Of a stretch of DNA of 64,000 nt, positions 8,196-17,103 are shown in pieces; the stretch's first letter is position 1, and every line of letters begins with the position of its first letter. The notes beneath the pieces were generated by a model, which ran no database searches, was not told where the DNA came from, and saw only the letters and a list, made by a program, of their open reading frames with translations. Source of the stretch: Marinobacter orientalis (GTDB taxonomy: Bacteria > Pseudomonadota > Gammaproteobacteria > Pseudomonadales > Oleiphilaceae); contig NZ_SRZX01000001.1 in the NCBI RefSeq assembly GCF_004792665.1, positions 682,001-746,000 on the forward strand. The letters run 5' to 3'. Position numbers and translations under genes: made by a program.

Positions 8196-9767
8196 ATGCC
8201 TGAAGCCATCTGGATTTCCTTTGCCTTTGTCCTCGGCCTGCTGGTCAAGGCTGTTGGCCTGCCTCCTCTGGTAGGCTATCTTGCCGCCGGTTTCGTGCTC
8301 AGCGGCATCGCTGCGGCTACCAACATCGCTGTTGAAGCAACCGATGTACTGGCACACATCGCCCACTTGGGCGTGCTGCTGCTTCTGTTTACTGTCGGCC
8401 TGAAACTGAAGCTCCGCTCCATCGTCAGCCCCGAAGTTATCGGCGGGAGTGTGCTGCATTTCGGTATCACCTGTGCCGTGTTCACGCCCGGTCTCTATCT
8501 GCTGATGGAGCTGGATTGGCAGACCGCATTCCTGCTCGCGATTGCCCTGTCATTCTCCAGCACGGTACTGGCAGCCAAGGTGCTGGAAACCAAACGGGAG
8601 CTGCGGGCGTTCCACGGCCGTGTCGCCATCGGCATCCTGATCATGCAGGATCTGATTGCACTGGTGGTGATGAGCCTGGCCGCTGGCCAGACGCCATCCC
8701 AGTGGGCGCTGATCGTATTTGGCCTGCCGCTACTGAGGCCCTTGCTGTTCAAGCTGCTGGATGCCAGCGGCCACGATGAGCTTCTGGTGCTGCTGGGGCT
8801 TTTGCTGGCACTGGTTGTCGGCGGGCTGGGTTTTGAAGCGGTCGGGCTGAGCTCGGAATTGGGCGCCCTGGTGTTTGGCGCGATGCTGGCCAGCCATCCC
8901 CGTTCCCAGGAGCTGGCAAAGTCCCTCTGGAGTGTGAAAGAAGTCTTCCTCGTGGGCTTCTTCCTGCAGATTGGCATTGGCGGCCTGCCCGATGGCCAGG
9001 CACTGGTGTTTGCGGTGGTGGCAGCTATCGTTCTGCCACTGAAAGGACTGCTGTTCTTCTTCCTGCTGATACTGTTCCGCCTCCGCGCCCGTAGCAGCTT
9101 TCTCAGTTCGTTGTCGCTGACCAATTACAGCGAGTTTGGTCTCATTGTCGCCAGCGTCGCACTCCCTGAATGGCTGATTCCCCTGGCGATCACGGTTTCG
9201 CTGTCCTTCGTGATTTCCGCGCCTCTTAACCGCTACGCTCACTCCCTTTATGAACGCTGGTCCGGCTCTCTGGTGGGATTTGAAAGCCAGACCCATCACC
9301 CGGACGAACAACCGATTTCTCTCGGTAGCACCAGGGTTCTGGTCATGGGCATGGGCAGGACCGGCACGGCTGCCTACGACTGGCTACGGGAATCAGAACC
9401 GGAATTGATAGGGCTGGATTCAGATCCGGCGAAAACACGGAAGCACCAGAAAGAAGGCCGCAACGTAGTCTTCGCCGATGCCGAGGACAACACCTTCTGG
9501 CAGGGACTTCACATGCCTGACCTGCAATCGGTTATCCTTGCCATGAACGACATCGAGGGTAAACTCATTGCAGCCAGGATGTTGCGCCGCAAAGGGTTTA
9601 CCGGCTACATCGTGGCCCATACCATGTACGCCGATGAAGCCAAAAAAATCCGCGAGGCAGGCGCCGACGAAGCCTATCTCACCATGAGTGAAACCGGAGT
9701 GGCGCTGGCCAGCCACCTCCGGGATCAGCGGCCCGCCATACCGTCACGAACCGCGGGGACAACCTGA
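8196..9767 (+). CDS. CPA2-family cation/proton antiporter with RCK (TrkA-N) domain
   Basis: A 523-residue inner-membrane protein. Residues 1-345 hold about a dozen hydrophobic segments of the Na+/H+ exchanger fold (KefB/YbaL type, with LGVLLLLFTVGLKL). Residues about 365-500 form a TrkA-N nucleotide-binding domain with the Rossmann turn VLVMGMGRTGTAAYDWL. Such proteins export K+ or Na+ in exchange for protons under nucleotide or thiol control; which ion is not visible. Its TGA overlaps the next start in TGATG, so the Hen1-like gene is translationally coupled to it. Confidence 0.88.
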   Translation: MPEAIWISFAFVLGLLVKAVGLPPLVGYLAAGFVLSGIAAATNIAVEATDVLAHIAHLGVLLLLFTVGLKLKLRSIVSPEVIGGSVLHFGITCAVFTPGLYLLMELDWQTAFLLAIALSFSSTVLAAKVLETKRELRAFHGRVAIGILIMQDLIALVVMSLAAGQTPSQWALIVFGLPLLRPLLFKLLDASGHDELLVLLGLLLALVVGGLGFEAVGLSSELGALVFGAMLASHPRSQELAKSLWSVKEVFLVGFFLQIGIGGLPDGQALVFAVVAAIVLPLKGLLFFFLLILFRLRARSSFLSSLSLTNYSEFGLIVASVALPEWLIPLAITVSLSFVISAPLNRYAHSLYERWSGSLVGFESQTHHPDEQPISLGSTRVLVMGMGRTGTAAYDWLRESEPELIGLDSDPAKTRKHQKEGRNVVFADAEDNTFWQGLHMPDLQSVILAMNDIEGKLIAARMLRRKGFTGYIVAHTMYADEAKKIREAGADEAYLTMSETGVALASHLRDQRPAIPSRTAGTT

Positions 9768-10408
9768 TGTACGAACCCATGGGTTCTGACGAAAACACCA
9801 TGACCCAGATGACCTCCCTCCATGAGGAGCGTCTGGATTTCGTGTTCAGAACGATAAAGGCGACCGGCGCCAGACGCGTGCTGGACCTGGGCTGTGGCTC
9901 GGGCTCGTTGCTGTACCGGCTGTTGGCGGATGACCAGTTCGACGTTGTCACCGGGCTGGAAGACTCGGGCGTGTCCCTGCGCCAGGCCCGTTCCGTTCTG
10001 GCGCACTACCTGGATGACGACCCTGCCAGAGCTCATCTGATCCGGGGCTCCTACGCCGAAAGCAATCCGGCGCTGGCGGGCTATGAGGCGGCGGCCATGG
10101 TGGAAACCATTGAGCATGTCCGTCCGGAACAGCTTTCACGGGTTGAACGGGCGGTGTTCGGGGAGTACCGGCCCGGCTGCCTGTTCATGACCACCCCCAA
10201 CCGGGAATACAACCCGCTGTTCGATCTTGCGCCCGGAGAATTTCGCGAGGAGGACCATAAGTTCGAATGGGACCGGCTCAAGTTCCAGCGCTGGGCCCGG
10301 GGTGTGGCCGACCGCAATGGCTACGAGGTCCGTTTCGGCGGCATCGGAGAGTTTGTTCCCGATGTCGGCCACCCCACGCAGACAGCCTTTTTCACCCGCA
10401 GGGACTGA
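9767..10408 (+). CDS. Hen1-like 3-prime-terminal RNA ribose 2-prime-O-methyltransferase (stand-alone domain)
   Basis: A 213-residue SAM methyltransferase with the Rossmann motif VLDLGCGSGSLLYRL near 38-52. The metal-binding residues that define Hen1 are all in place: Glu113, Glu116 and His117 in METIEHV, and His164 in EEDHKFEWDR, plus the family stretch TTPNREYNPLF. Bacterial Hen1 methylates the 2-prime OH of RNA 3-prime ends during Pnkp-dependent repair. Here only the methyltransferase domain exists: there is no N-terminal Pnkp-activating domain and no pnkp gene nearby. It is coupled to the antiporter stop codon by a TGATG overlap. Later in-frame ATGs (9800, 9809) are possible starts. Confidence 0.8.
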   Translation: MYEPMGSDENTMTQMTSLHEERLDFVFRTIKATGARRVLDLGCGSGSLLYRLLADDQFDVVTGLEDSGVSLRQARSVLAHYLDDDPARAHLIRGSYAESNPALAGYEAAAMVETIEHVRPEQLSRVERAVFGEYRPGCLFMTTPNREYNPLFDLAPGEFREEDHKFEWDRLKFQRWARGVADRNGYEVRFGGIGEFVPDVGHPTQTAFFTRRD

Positions 10409-10426
10409 CCGGCACCTTTCGCTATC

Positions 10427-11170
10427 TTAACGAATTCTGCGCCAGGCGCTGAGTTCGGCAATGGTGTGCTGGAACTTGCGGCGGGTCTCCCGGATCACGA
10501 ACGGCACATCCTGTGGCGGCTTGATTTCTTCAAAGTGGCTGGACAGGATCTCGCGCATGCCATCCAGTACCGTTCGCGGCTGGCCATTACGCTCGAATCC
10601 GCCGATCCAGTTGGCCCGGGGCGTAAACTCCTCCATCAGGGTGTAGGGCGAACTGATCACCAGTGTGCCACCCTCGGCCAGGCGCTTGTGAATATCACCC
10701 AGAAACGCCCCCGGATCCTGAAGCCGATCGATCAGGTTGCCGGCGAAAATCAGGTCGTAATCCCGGTGCTCCGCCCCCAACTGGCAGGCATCGCCGGTGG
10801 CAAAGGATACCCGCCCGGCAGCCCTTGCCAGGCCAAATTCCTCAAGGCTTATGGTAACCCGGGTTCCCAGTTCACCTTCGTCGCGGCGAAAATAGTCGAT
10901 CTGTCTATCCCGCTGGAGGTTGTGCGCCGCATCCACGAAGCTTTTCGACAGGTCCACACCGACGACCTGTTCAAACACCCGGCCAAGCTCAAATGCCGTG
11001 CGGCCAACCGCGCACCCCAGATCCAGCGCCTTGCGCTTGTCCCGGCCGGCCATCAGTTCCTGGCAGATAGTGGCGCAGCGGGCCGGATAATTACCCACTC
11101 CGAAATAATGCTCCCCGAAATGGAACCCCAGATACTGGCCGAGCAGTTCGTCGGTTTCGTACACATTCAT
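10427..11170 (-). CDS. OvoA-C-terminal-type (thio/seleno)histidine N-methyltransferase
   Basis: A 247-residue SAM methyltransferase that matches my knowledge of the OvoA C-terminal domain family (putative 4-mercaptohistidine N1-methyltransferase). It begins NVYETDELLGQYLGFHFGEHYFGV, the family signature, then has ALDLGCAVGRTAFELG as SAM motif I and DLIFAGNLIDRLQDP further on. In OvoA this domain methylates the imidazole of 5-thiohistidine to give ovothiol. Here it is a separate protein, 24 bp downstream of an EgtB/SenA-type enzyme on the same strand, so the two very probably act in sequence on histidine. It converges with the Hen1-like gene, 18 bp apart. Confidence 0.85.
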   Translation of the reverse strand: MNVYETDELLGQYLGFHFGEHYFGVGNYPARCATICQELMAGRDKRKALDLGCAVGRTAFELGRVFEQVVGVDLSKSFVDAAHNLQRDRQIDYFRRDEGELGTRVTISLEEFGLARAAGRVSFATGDACQLGAEHRDYDLIFAGNLIDRLQDPGAFLGDIHKRLAEGGTLVISSPYTLMEEFTPRANWIGGFERNGQPRTVLDGMREILSSHFEEIKPPQDVPFVIRETRRKFQHTIAELSAWRRIR

Positions 11171-11194
11171 GGCTGATCCTCAGCGGTTATCCAG

Positions 11195-12538
11195 TCAGGT
11201 TTGCGGGAGCGCGCAGGTGCGGAACCCGGTATAGACGTCGTTTCTCTGGGCCAGGTAGGCCTGGCGATAGGTGCCACGGATAAGGTTCGGTGAGGTGGCG
11301 CAACTGCCACCGCGGGTGACCTTGTGATCTCCGAACTGCAGCGTCGACATGAACGGGTACATATCGATTTTGAAGCCGTCGTAGGGGAAAAACTGGCTGC
11401 TGGTCCATTCCCACACACTGCCAATCATCTGGCGACAACCGAAAGGGCTGTCACCGGCGGGAAAATCCCCGACCGGATTACGGGCCATGGCCCGGCCACC
11501 CATGTCGGCACGCTCCGGCCCTACCGGCGCATTCCCCCAGGGAAATCGCCGGAACGGCTCGCCGGGCCGGTTCCCCAGGGCTGCCACTTCCCACTCGTAT
11601 TCTGTTGGCAATCGCCGACCCGCCCAGTTGCACCAGGCTTCCGCTTCCCAATAGGTGATATGGCAAACCGGGGCATCGGGACTGAGCGACAGCCATTGAT
11701 CATAAAACCGTTCCTGCCACTGGCGATCGTGCCAGCGCCAGTACAGCGGGTGTTTTGGCGCATGCATCAGGGGTTCGGAGCTGCCGTGAACCAGCGAAAC
11801 GTCGGTTTCTGTCTGCAACCATTTGCGCCCGCCAAAGGACCAGAGCTCCGGGCGCTGGTAGCCGCCATCTTCCACGAACGCCATAAACTCCCGGTTGCTC
11901 ACCGGCACACGGGAAATGGCGAACGACTCCAGTTCAACTTCGAATCGTGGCTTCTCGTTATCGAACGCAAAATCGTTCGTGGCGTAATCCTCAGACTCAC
12001 CCGGCATGCCCATCAGCCACCGCCCGGCCGGAATTACCGCATCACCGGCTATACTGTCGCCGGGTGCCACGCGTTCATCGGTGTAATCCGGCGCCGGCGG
12101 GTAACCCACGGTCTGGCGGCACCAGATCAGGGATTCAATATGCATATTCTGGTGAAAGATGGCATAGCGATAGAGGTACAGGTCTTTATCCGTTAGCGGT
12201 TTGCTGCGGATGCGGTCGGCGACGCGATCGTAGATGGTATCGAAATAGGCCAGGGTTTCCCCGCGGCCGGGAAACAGCTCCCGGCACCAGCGGTCCCGGT
12301 GCTCCACATGGAACGAGTCCCAGAGATCATCCATAGCCGGATTGTAACTGGGCGTACCATCCAGCAGGTTGAACACAAACACTTCATAGAAAAACGCGGC
12401 ATGCCCCATCTCCCACAGCGGCGGGTTAACGCCGGGGTGATATGGCACCTCCAGCTTTTCCTCCGGCAACGAGGTTATCAGTGCCCGGGTTCTTTGCCGG
12501 GCGGTTTCCAGTTCTGCCAACAGGGTTGTCTTGTCCAC
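11195..12538 (-). CDS. EgtB/SenA-type nonheme-iron C-S or C-Se bond-forming enzyme
   Basis: A 447-residue protein with an N-terminal DinB-like four-helix domain and a C-terminal SUMF1 (formylglycine-enzyme) fold. The iron ligands are visible: His46 in PLWEMGHAAFF, and His129, His133 with Glu135 in HQNMHIES. The ending GGSCATSPNLIRGTYRQAY and NDVYTGFRTCAL resembles EgtB/SenA rather than the OvoA N-terminus. Cys292 and Cys303 flank CHITYWEAEAWC. I place the start at GTG 12538, which has GGAG nine bases upstream; a TTG at 12568 lacks a ribosome site. With the downstream methyltransferase it should install S or Se on histidine and then methylate it. Whether sulfur (ovothiol) or selenium (ovoselenol) is used is not decided by sequence alone. 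Confidence 0.78.
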   Translation of the reverse strand: MDKTTLLAELETARQRTRALITSLPEEKLEVPYHPGVNPPLWEMGHAAFFYEVFVFNLLDGTPSYNPAMDDLWDSFHVEHRDRWCRELFPGRGETLAYFDTIYDRVADRIRSKPLTDKDLYLYRYAIFHQNMHIESLIWCRQTVGYPPAPDYTDERVAPGDSIAGDAVIPAGRWLMGMPGESEDYATNDFAFDNEKPRFEVELESFAISRVPVSNREFMAFVEDGGYQRPELWSFGGRKWLQTETDVSLVHGSSEPLMHAPKHPLYWRWHDRQWQERFYDQWLSLSPDAPVCHITYWEAEAWCNWAGRRLPTEYEWEVAALGNRPGEPFRRFPWGNAPVGPERADMGGRAMARNPVGDFPAGDSPFGCRQMIGSVWEWTSSQFFPYDGFKIDMYPFMSTLQFGDHKVTRGGSCATSPNLIRGTYRQAYLAQRNDVYTGFRTCALPQT

Positions 12539-12680
12539 GCTATTCTTCTCCAAATACGCCGGTTTCAATCCCGGATACTGACAGCCGCCATGTTCTGATG
12601 GTCTGCAGCTCTGACGCCCTCAGGATACGACAGCAAACCGCCAGATGGATGATTTTTTTGACATCGATTCTGAAACTGAT

Positions 12681-14513
12681 TCAGCCCCATACCAGCAGAA
12701 TCATGGGCACCGCTACCGCCGTCACCAGGATTGACAGCGGCAGCCCCAGCCGCCAATAGTCACCGAACTCATATCCGCCGGGCTCCATCACCAGAGCATT
12801 GGACTGATGACCGATAGGGGTGAGGAAGGCGCAGGAGGCACCGACCGCCACCGCCATGAGCACAGCATCGGAAGCCATGCCCAGCTCTGCGGAAAGGCTC
12901 AGGGCAATGGGCGCAACCAGTACAACCGCTGCCGCGTTGTTCACCACATTCGACATCAGCATGGTGCCCACCAGCACCATCGCCAGAACCCCCCACGGGG
13001 CAAGGTCACCGCCCGCCGCCAGCATCTGGGTCGCGATCAGCGCTGCGCCGCCGGTGGTTTCCAGTGCCTGCCCCACCGGGATCATGGCCGCCAGCAATAC
13101 AATCACCGACCAGTCTATGGCCTTATAGGCACCCGACGCATCGATCAGTTTCGTCAGCACCATGGCAACAGCACCGGCTACCAGCGCGACGGGCGGCGAC
13201 AGCCAACCGCTGACAATGGCTACGACACTGGCGATAAAGATCGCCCCCGCCACCATGGTTTTACGGGGTGACCCCAGACGGAGACCACGTTCCGCCAGTG
13301 GCAGGCAACCAAGACTGGAAAGTGTAGTGGTCAGGTTCTCTTCCACCCCCTGGACCAGCAGTATATCGCCAGCATTGAAACGGATATCACCCAGGCGCCG
13401 CTTGAGCCGCTGCCCCTGCCTGGCGACAGCAACAATGTTGATGCCATACCTCTCCCGGAGGTTGAGCCGGTTTGCGGTTTGCCCCACCAGAGAAGACTCG
13501 GGGGTAATAACGGCTTCTGTCAGCTGGACATCACCTTCCTTGAGGTCCTTTTTCCGGTGTTCGGTATCCTTTTCATCCTTTTCATCCTTTTCATCCTTTT
13601 CGCTATCCGCTTCATCCTCCTCGCGGCTACCCAGCTCCAGCCCGGTGTTATCCAGAAATGCCTGCAGACTGTCGGTATCCGACTCCACCAGCAGCAGATC
13701 GTTCTCTTTCAGCACCTTGTAAGTCGAAGGCGCCAACTGACGCTTGTCGTCGCGGATCAGCGCAAGGACTACGACATCCTTGTCTTCACCGCTGTCCGAC
13801 AGCAGATCGTGCAGGGTAGCACCGGCGTAGGACGAACCTTCGGGCACTTTCAGCTCGGTCAGATAGTCGCCAACGCTGAAAAGCTTATCGTCCTCTCCGC
13901 CCTCGGTGCCGCGCTTCGGCGTCAGCCGCCAGCCCACCAGGGTAATAAAGGCGATGCCGACAATGGTGATGGCCGCGCCGACGGGCGCAAAATCAAACAG
14001 CCCGAATGAGCTCGCACCTTCCCGGTAACTGGCAATAATGATGTTTGGAGGTGTACCTATGAGGGTCATGGTGCCGCCAAGAAGCGAACCAAACGCCAGT
14101 GGCATCAGCAGTAGCGAAGGCGAACGCCCCGACTCACGGGACATCCACACCGCCACTGGCATCAACAGTGCCAGAGCACCCACGTTGTTGATGAATCCGG
14201 AACAGAGTGCCACCACACCGGTCAGCGTAAGAACCTGAAGTGTCGGGCGGTGGCCCACCTTGCCCAGCAACTGCGCGATATGATCCACCACACCACCGTT
14301 CACCAGCCCCTGGCTGACCACCAGAACCGCAGCCACGGTTACCACGGCCGGGTGTCCAAAACCGGCAAACAGGTCCTCAGTGGGAACCAGTCCGGCAATG
14401 GCAACCGCCAGTAATGCCAGCATGGCAACCACATCAAACCGCAACCGGTTCCATGCAAACAGAACCAGCGTGGCTGCCAATACCGTGAATACAACGCCCT
14501 GCTCTGTGGTCAA
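12681..14513 (-). CDS. SLC13-family permease with two RCK_C (TrkA-C) domains
   Basis: A 610-residue inner-membrane protein of the DASS/SLC13 (CitMHS-like) type. Membrane segments at each end carry the paired signatures GFINNVGALALLMPVAV with GTPPNIIIASYR, and SNVVNNAAAVVLVAPIAL. Two TrkA-C domains occupy the middle, about residues 205-400. Such proteins import anions such as sulfate or dicarboxylates with Na+. A run of EKD repeats links the two TrkA-C domains (see repeat at 13565). The start is probably TTG at 14513 with GGGGG upstream. It lies 142 bp upstream of the EgtB-like gene on the same strand, in its own unit. Confidence 0.85.
   Translation of the reverse strand: MTTEQGVVFTVLAATLVLFAWNRLRFDVVAMLALLAVAIAGLVPTEDLFAGFGHPAVVTVAAVLVVSQGLVNGGVVDHIAQLLGKVGHRPTLQVLTLTGVVALCSGFINNVGALALLMPVAVWMSRESGRSPSLLLMPLAFGSLLGGTMTLIGTPPNIIIASYREGASSFGLFDFAPVGAAITIVGIAFITLVGWRLTPKRGTEGGEDDKLFSVGDYLTELKVPEGSSYAGATLHDLLSDSGEDKDVVVLALIRDDKRQLAPSTYKVLKENDLLLVESDTDSLQAFLDNTGLELGSREEDEADSEKDEKDEKDEKDTEHRKKDLKEGDVQLTEAVITPESSLVGQTANRLNLRERYGINIVAVARQGQRLKRRLGDIRFNAGDILLVQGVEENLTTTLSSLGCLPLAERGLRLGSPRKTMVAGAIFIASVVAIVSGWLSPPVALVAGAVAMVLTKLIDASGAYKAIDWSVIVLLAAMIPVGQALETTGGAALIATQMLAAGGDLAPWGVLAMVLVGTMLMSNVVNNAAAVVLVAPIALSLSAELGMASDAVLMAVAVGASCAFLTPIGHQSNALVMEPGGYEFGDYWRLGLPLSILVTAVAVPMILLVWG
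13565..13605. repeat. 9-bp tandem repeat inside the SLC13 permease gene
   Basis: The unit CCTTTTCAT repeats about four times on the plus strand, coding EKD EKD EKD on the minus strand. A multiple-of-three unit keeps the frame when copy number changes, so the acidic linker between the two TrkA-C domains can vary in length by slippage. Confidence 0.8.
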
Positions 14514-14625
14514 CGCGTACTGCCCCCGTTATCCCTGTTAATGGTTTCCATATCAGTGCAACATACCTTAATTGGAGCTGGAACTATCCACAACGATATC
14601 CTTTGACAGTCTTCCGGAGAGAAAT

Positions 14626-15117
14626 ATGTCGACCAGATCCGCCAGGCCCGTTTCGGCATCCGCCATCGATAACCATGTCTACAAGGTTTTCCCGAATGAC
14701 ATGAACTCGCACCAGACGGTGTTCGGCGGCATGATCATGGCCAAGTGTGACCGTCTGGCGCTGGTGGTCGCGGAGCGGCACTCCGGGCATGTCTGCGTGA
14801 CCGCGGCGGTGGATTCCATTCACTTCCGCGCTCCCGCCAAAGGCAACGACACCCTGCTGTTCAACTTTGCCCTCAATCGCAGCTGGGGGTCGTCCATGGA
14901 GATCGGGGCCCGGGTAGAGGCCGAAAACAGCTACACCGGAGAGTGCCGGCATATACTGTCGGCGTTTTTCACCTTCGTGGCGCTGGACGAGCACGACAAA
15001 CCTGTTGATGTGCCAGCAGTGAAACCGGAAACGCAGGAACAGCAACGCCGTTTCAGCAACGCGGAGATCCGCCGGGAGGGGCGCCTGGCAACCCGCGAGA
15101 AACTGAGCGCCCGATGA
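14626..15117 (+). CDS. acyl-CoA thioesterase, YciA-like hotdog protein
   Basis: A 163-residue hotdog-fold thioesterase. The signature NSHQTVFGGMIMAKCDRLALVVAERHSG contains the helix with the catalytic Asp, as in YciA and BACH enzymes; VTAAVDSIHFRAPAKGND follows. It hydrolyses acyl-CoA in the cytoplasm, chain preference unknown. ATG 14626 is chosen because GGAGAG lies directly upstream; an upstream in-frame codon at 14572 would add 18 residues without a ribosome site. Divergent from the SLC13 gene; a strong bidirectional terminator follows. Confidence 0.85.
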   Translation: MSTRSARPVSASAIDNHVYKVFPNDMNSHQTVFGGMIMAKCDRLALVVAERHSGHVCVTAAVDSIHFRAPAKGNDTLLFNFALNRSWGSSMEIGARVEAENSYTGECRHILSAFFTFVALDEHDKPVDVPAVKPETQEQQRRFSNAEIRREGRLATREKLSAR

Positions 15118-15155
15118 ACAGAAGCCTGGATTAGCAGGCTCCCTCCCCTGACGAC

Positions 15156-15190
15156 AAAAAAGCCCTGCCGATCACCCGGCAGGGCTTTTT
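15156..15190. terminator. bidirectional intrinsic terminator between thioesterase and aceA
   Basis: AAAAAGCCCTGCCG and CGGCAGGGCTTTTT form a perfect fourteen-pair hairpin with A-run and T-run, so it works in both directions. It separates convergent genes ending at 15117 and 15236. Confidence 0.93.
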
Positions 15191-15235
15191 ATCGTGATTC
15201 CCGGGCTCGCCCGGGATCAATAACGGAACCGGTGC

Positions 15236-16825
15236 TTAGAACTGGTTCATGGTGTTGTCTTTACCGCCCGCCTTCAGGGCCGCGTCACCTGCGAAGAACT
15301 CCTTGTGGTCATCGCCGATGTTGGAACCGGCCATGTCCTGGTGCTTCACAGTCGCGATACCCTGACGGATTTCCTTGCGCTGAACACCGGCAACGTAAGC
15401 CAGCATGCCTTCGTCACCGAAGTAGCCCTTGGCCAGATTGTCGGTAGACAGGGCCGCGGTGTGATACGTCGGCAGGGTGATCAGGTGATGGAAGATACCG
15501 GCTTCGCGGGCAGCGTCGCGCTGGAAGTTGGCAGTCCACTCGTCGGCCAGCTTGCCGAGCTCGGTGTCGTCGTACTTGGCGTTCATCAGATCGGCACGCT
15601 CGTAGGCGGAGATGTCCTTGCCTTCTTCCTTCCAGGCATCGAATACCTGCTGACGGAAGTTCAGCGTCCAGTTGAACGACGGGCTGTTGTTGTAGACCAG
15701 CTTGGCATCGGGCACCACTTTACGGATACGGTTAACCATGCCGGCGATCTGGCCGACGTGGGGCTTCTCGGTTTCGATCCACAGCAGGTCAGCACCGTTC
15801 TGCAGGCTGGTAATGCAGTCCAGAACAACACGGTCTTCGCCAGTGTCGGCCTTGAACTGGAACAGGCCAGAGGCCAGGCGCTTCGGCTTCATCAGCTTAC
15901 CGTCAGACTTGATAACAACGTCACCGTTGTTGATGTCTTCCGGCTTCTCGATGTAGTCACCGTCGAGGAAGGCGTTGTACTGGTCGCCCAGATCACCCGG
16001 CTCTTCAGTTACCGCCAGCTTCTGGGTCAGGCCGGCACCCAGGGAATCGGTACGGGCCACGATGACACCGTCGTCCACGCCCAGCTCAAGGAATGCCAGA
16101 CGAACGGCATTGATCTTGGACAGGAAGTCAGCGTGGGGAACGGTTACTTTGCCGGCCTGATGACCACACTGTTTCTCGTCGGATACCTGGTTCTCGATCT
16201 GGATGCAGCAGGCACCGGCTTCGATCATCTTCTTGGACAGCAGATACGTTGCTTCGGCGTTACCGAAACCGGCGTCGATATCGGCAATGATCGGCACAAT
16301 GTGGGTTTCGTGGTTGTCGATCTGCTTGATCAGTTCTTCAGCCTTGGCTGTATCGCCGGCTTGTTCAGCTTCGTCCAGGGCGCGGAACAGGTGGTTCAGT
16401 TCCCATGCGTCAGCCTGGCGCAGGAAGGTATACAGCTCTTCGATCAGACCAGGAACGGCGGTCTTTTCATGCATGGACTGGTCAGGCAGCGGACCGAACT
16501 CGGAACGCAGGGCGGCAACCATCCAGCCAGACAGGTACAGGTAACGACGCTTGGTGCTATTGAAGTGCTTCTTGATGGAGATCATCTTCTGCTGGCCGAT
16601 AAAACCGTGCCAGCAACCCAGTGACTGGGTGTATTGGGAGGTATCTTTATCGTAGTTGGCCATGTCTTCGCGCATGATTTTCGCGGTGTACTTGGCGATA
16701 TCCAGGCCAGTCCTGAATTTGTTCTGGGCGCGCATGCGAGCCGCATGCTCGGGCTTGATGGCATTCCAGGTGGGGTTCTGCTTCAGAATGGAAGCAATGG
16801 CGTCAACGTCGTTTGCGTATGGCAT
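15236..16825 (-). CDS. aceA: isocitrate lyase (long form)
   Basis: Cleaves isocitrate to glyoxylate and succinate, the entry to the glyoxylate bypass needed for growth on acetate or fatty acids and alkanes. The 529-residue length fits the long form found in pseudomonads and Marinobacter. The active-site loop reads DEKQCGHQAGK with the catalytic Cys at 220; ADIDAGFGN near 181 is the metal/substrate region and SPSFNW the phosphoenolpyruvate-mutase-superfamily motif. Start ATG 16825 has a weak AGGACTGAG site. It is transcribed alone, with a shared 278-bp AT-rich region to the divergent DUF1538 operon. Confidence 0.96.
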   Translation of the reverse strand: MPYANDVDAIASILKQNPTWNAIKPEHAARMRAQNKFRTGLDIAKYTAKIMREDMANYDKDTSQYTQSLGCWHGFIGQQKMISIKKHFNSTKRRYLYLSGWMVAALRSEFGPLPDQSMHEKTAVPGLIEELYTFLRQADAWELNHLFRALDEAEQAGDTAKAEELIKQIDNHETHIVPIIADIDAGFGNAEATYLLSKKMIEAGACCIQIENQVSDEKQCGHQAGKVTVPHADFLSKINAVRLAFLELGVDDGVIVARTDSLGAGLTQKLAVTEEPGDLGDQYNAFLDGDYIEKPEDINNGDVVIKSDGKLMKPKRLASGLFQFKADTGEDRVVLDCITSLQNGADLLWIETEKPHVGQIAGMVNRIRKVVPDAKLVYNNSPSFNWTLNFRQQVFDAWKEEGKDISAYERADLMNAKYDDTELGKLADEWTANFQRDAAREAGIFHHLITLPTYHTAALSTDNLAKGYFGDEGMLAYVAGVQRKEIRQGIATVKHQDMAGSNIGDDHKEFFAGDAALKAGGKDNTMNQF

Positions 16826-16947
16826 GATCTCAGTCCTGTCTTTACGGGTTGAGGTGCTCTTTTATGGAGTGTAAAAGCAACTTCAGCGCGCCAGCGTCCG
16901 TTCAAAAAACATCCAGTCCGCTGACATTGACGATTACTCTAGTGGGT

Positions 16948-16975
16948 TTGATTTTATAATTGAAATTTATATTAT
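16948..16975 (+). promoter_or_regulatory. candidate sigma-70 promoter for the DUF1538 operon
   Basis: TTGATT at 16948-16953 and TATTAT at 16970-16975 are 16 bp apart in an AT-rich island between aceA and the DUF1538 gene. Both are 5/6 or near matches to the consensus hexamers. Other hexamer pairs are possible in this AT-rich stretch, and it may also serve aceA. Confidence 0.3.
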
Positions 16976-17103
16976 CTATATTCGGCATTTTCCTGGTGAA
17001 TACATGCAAATCCCAAACTTGCGCTGTATCAGGCAGACTTCCGTAGCCGGTGCTACCATGCGAATTAAGGTAGTAAACCATTGAAAAAAGGTAGCGGACC
17101 CCG

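Noticed and set aside
13565..13605. short tandem repeat as a CRISPR array
   Set aside because: Units are 9 bp with no spacers and lie inside a coding region.
15305..16624. 439-residue plus-strand frame opposite isocitrate lyase
   Set aside because: It is the antisense shadow of a well-supported gene with high third-position GC; no ribosome site or recognisable domain.
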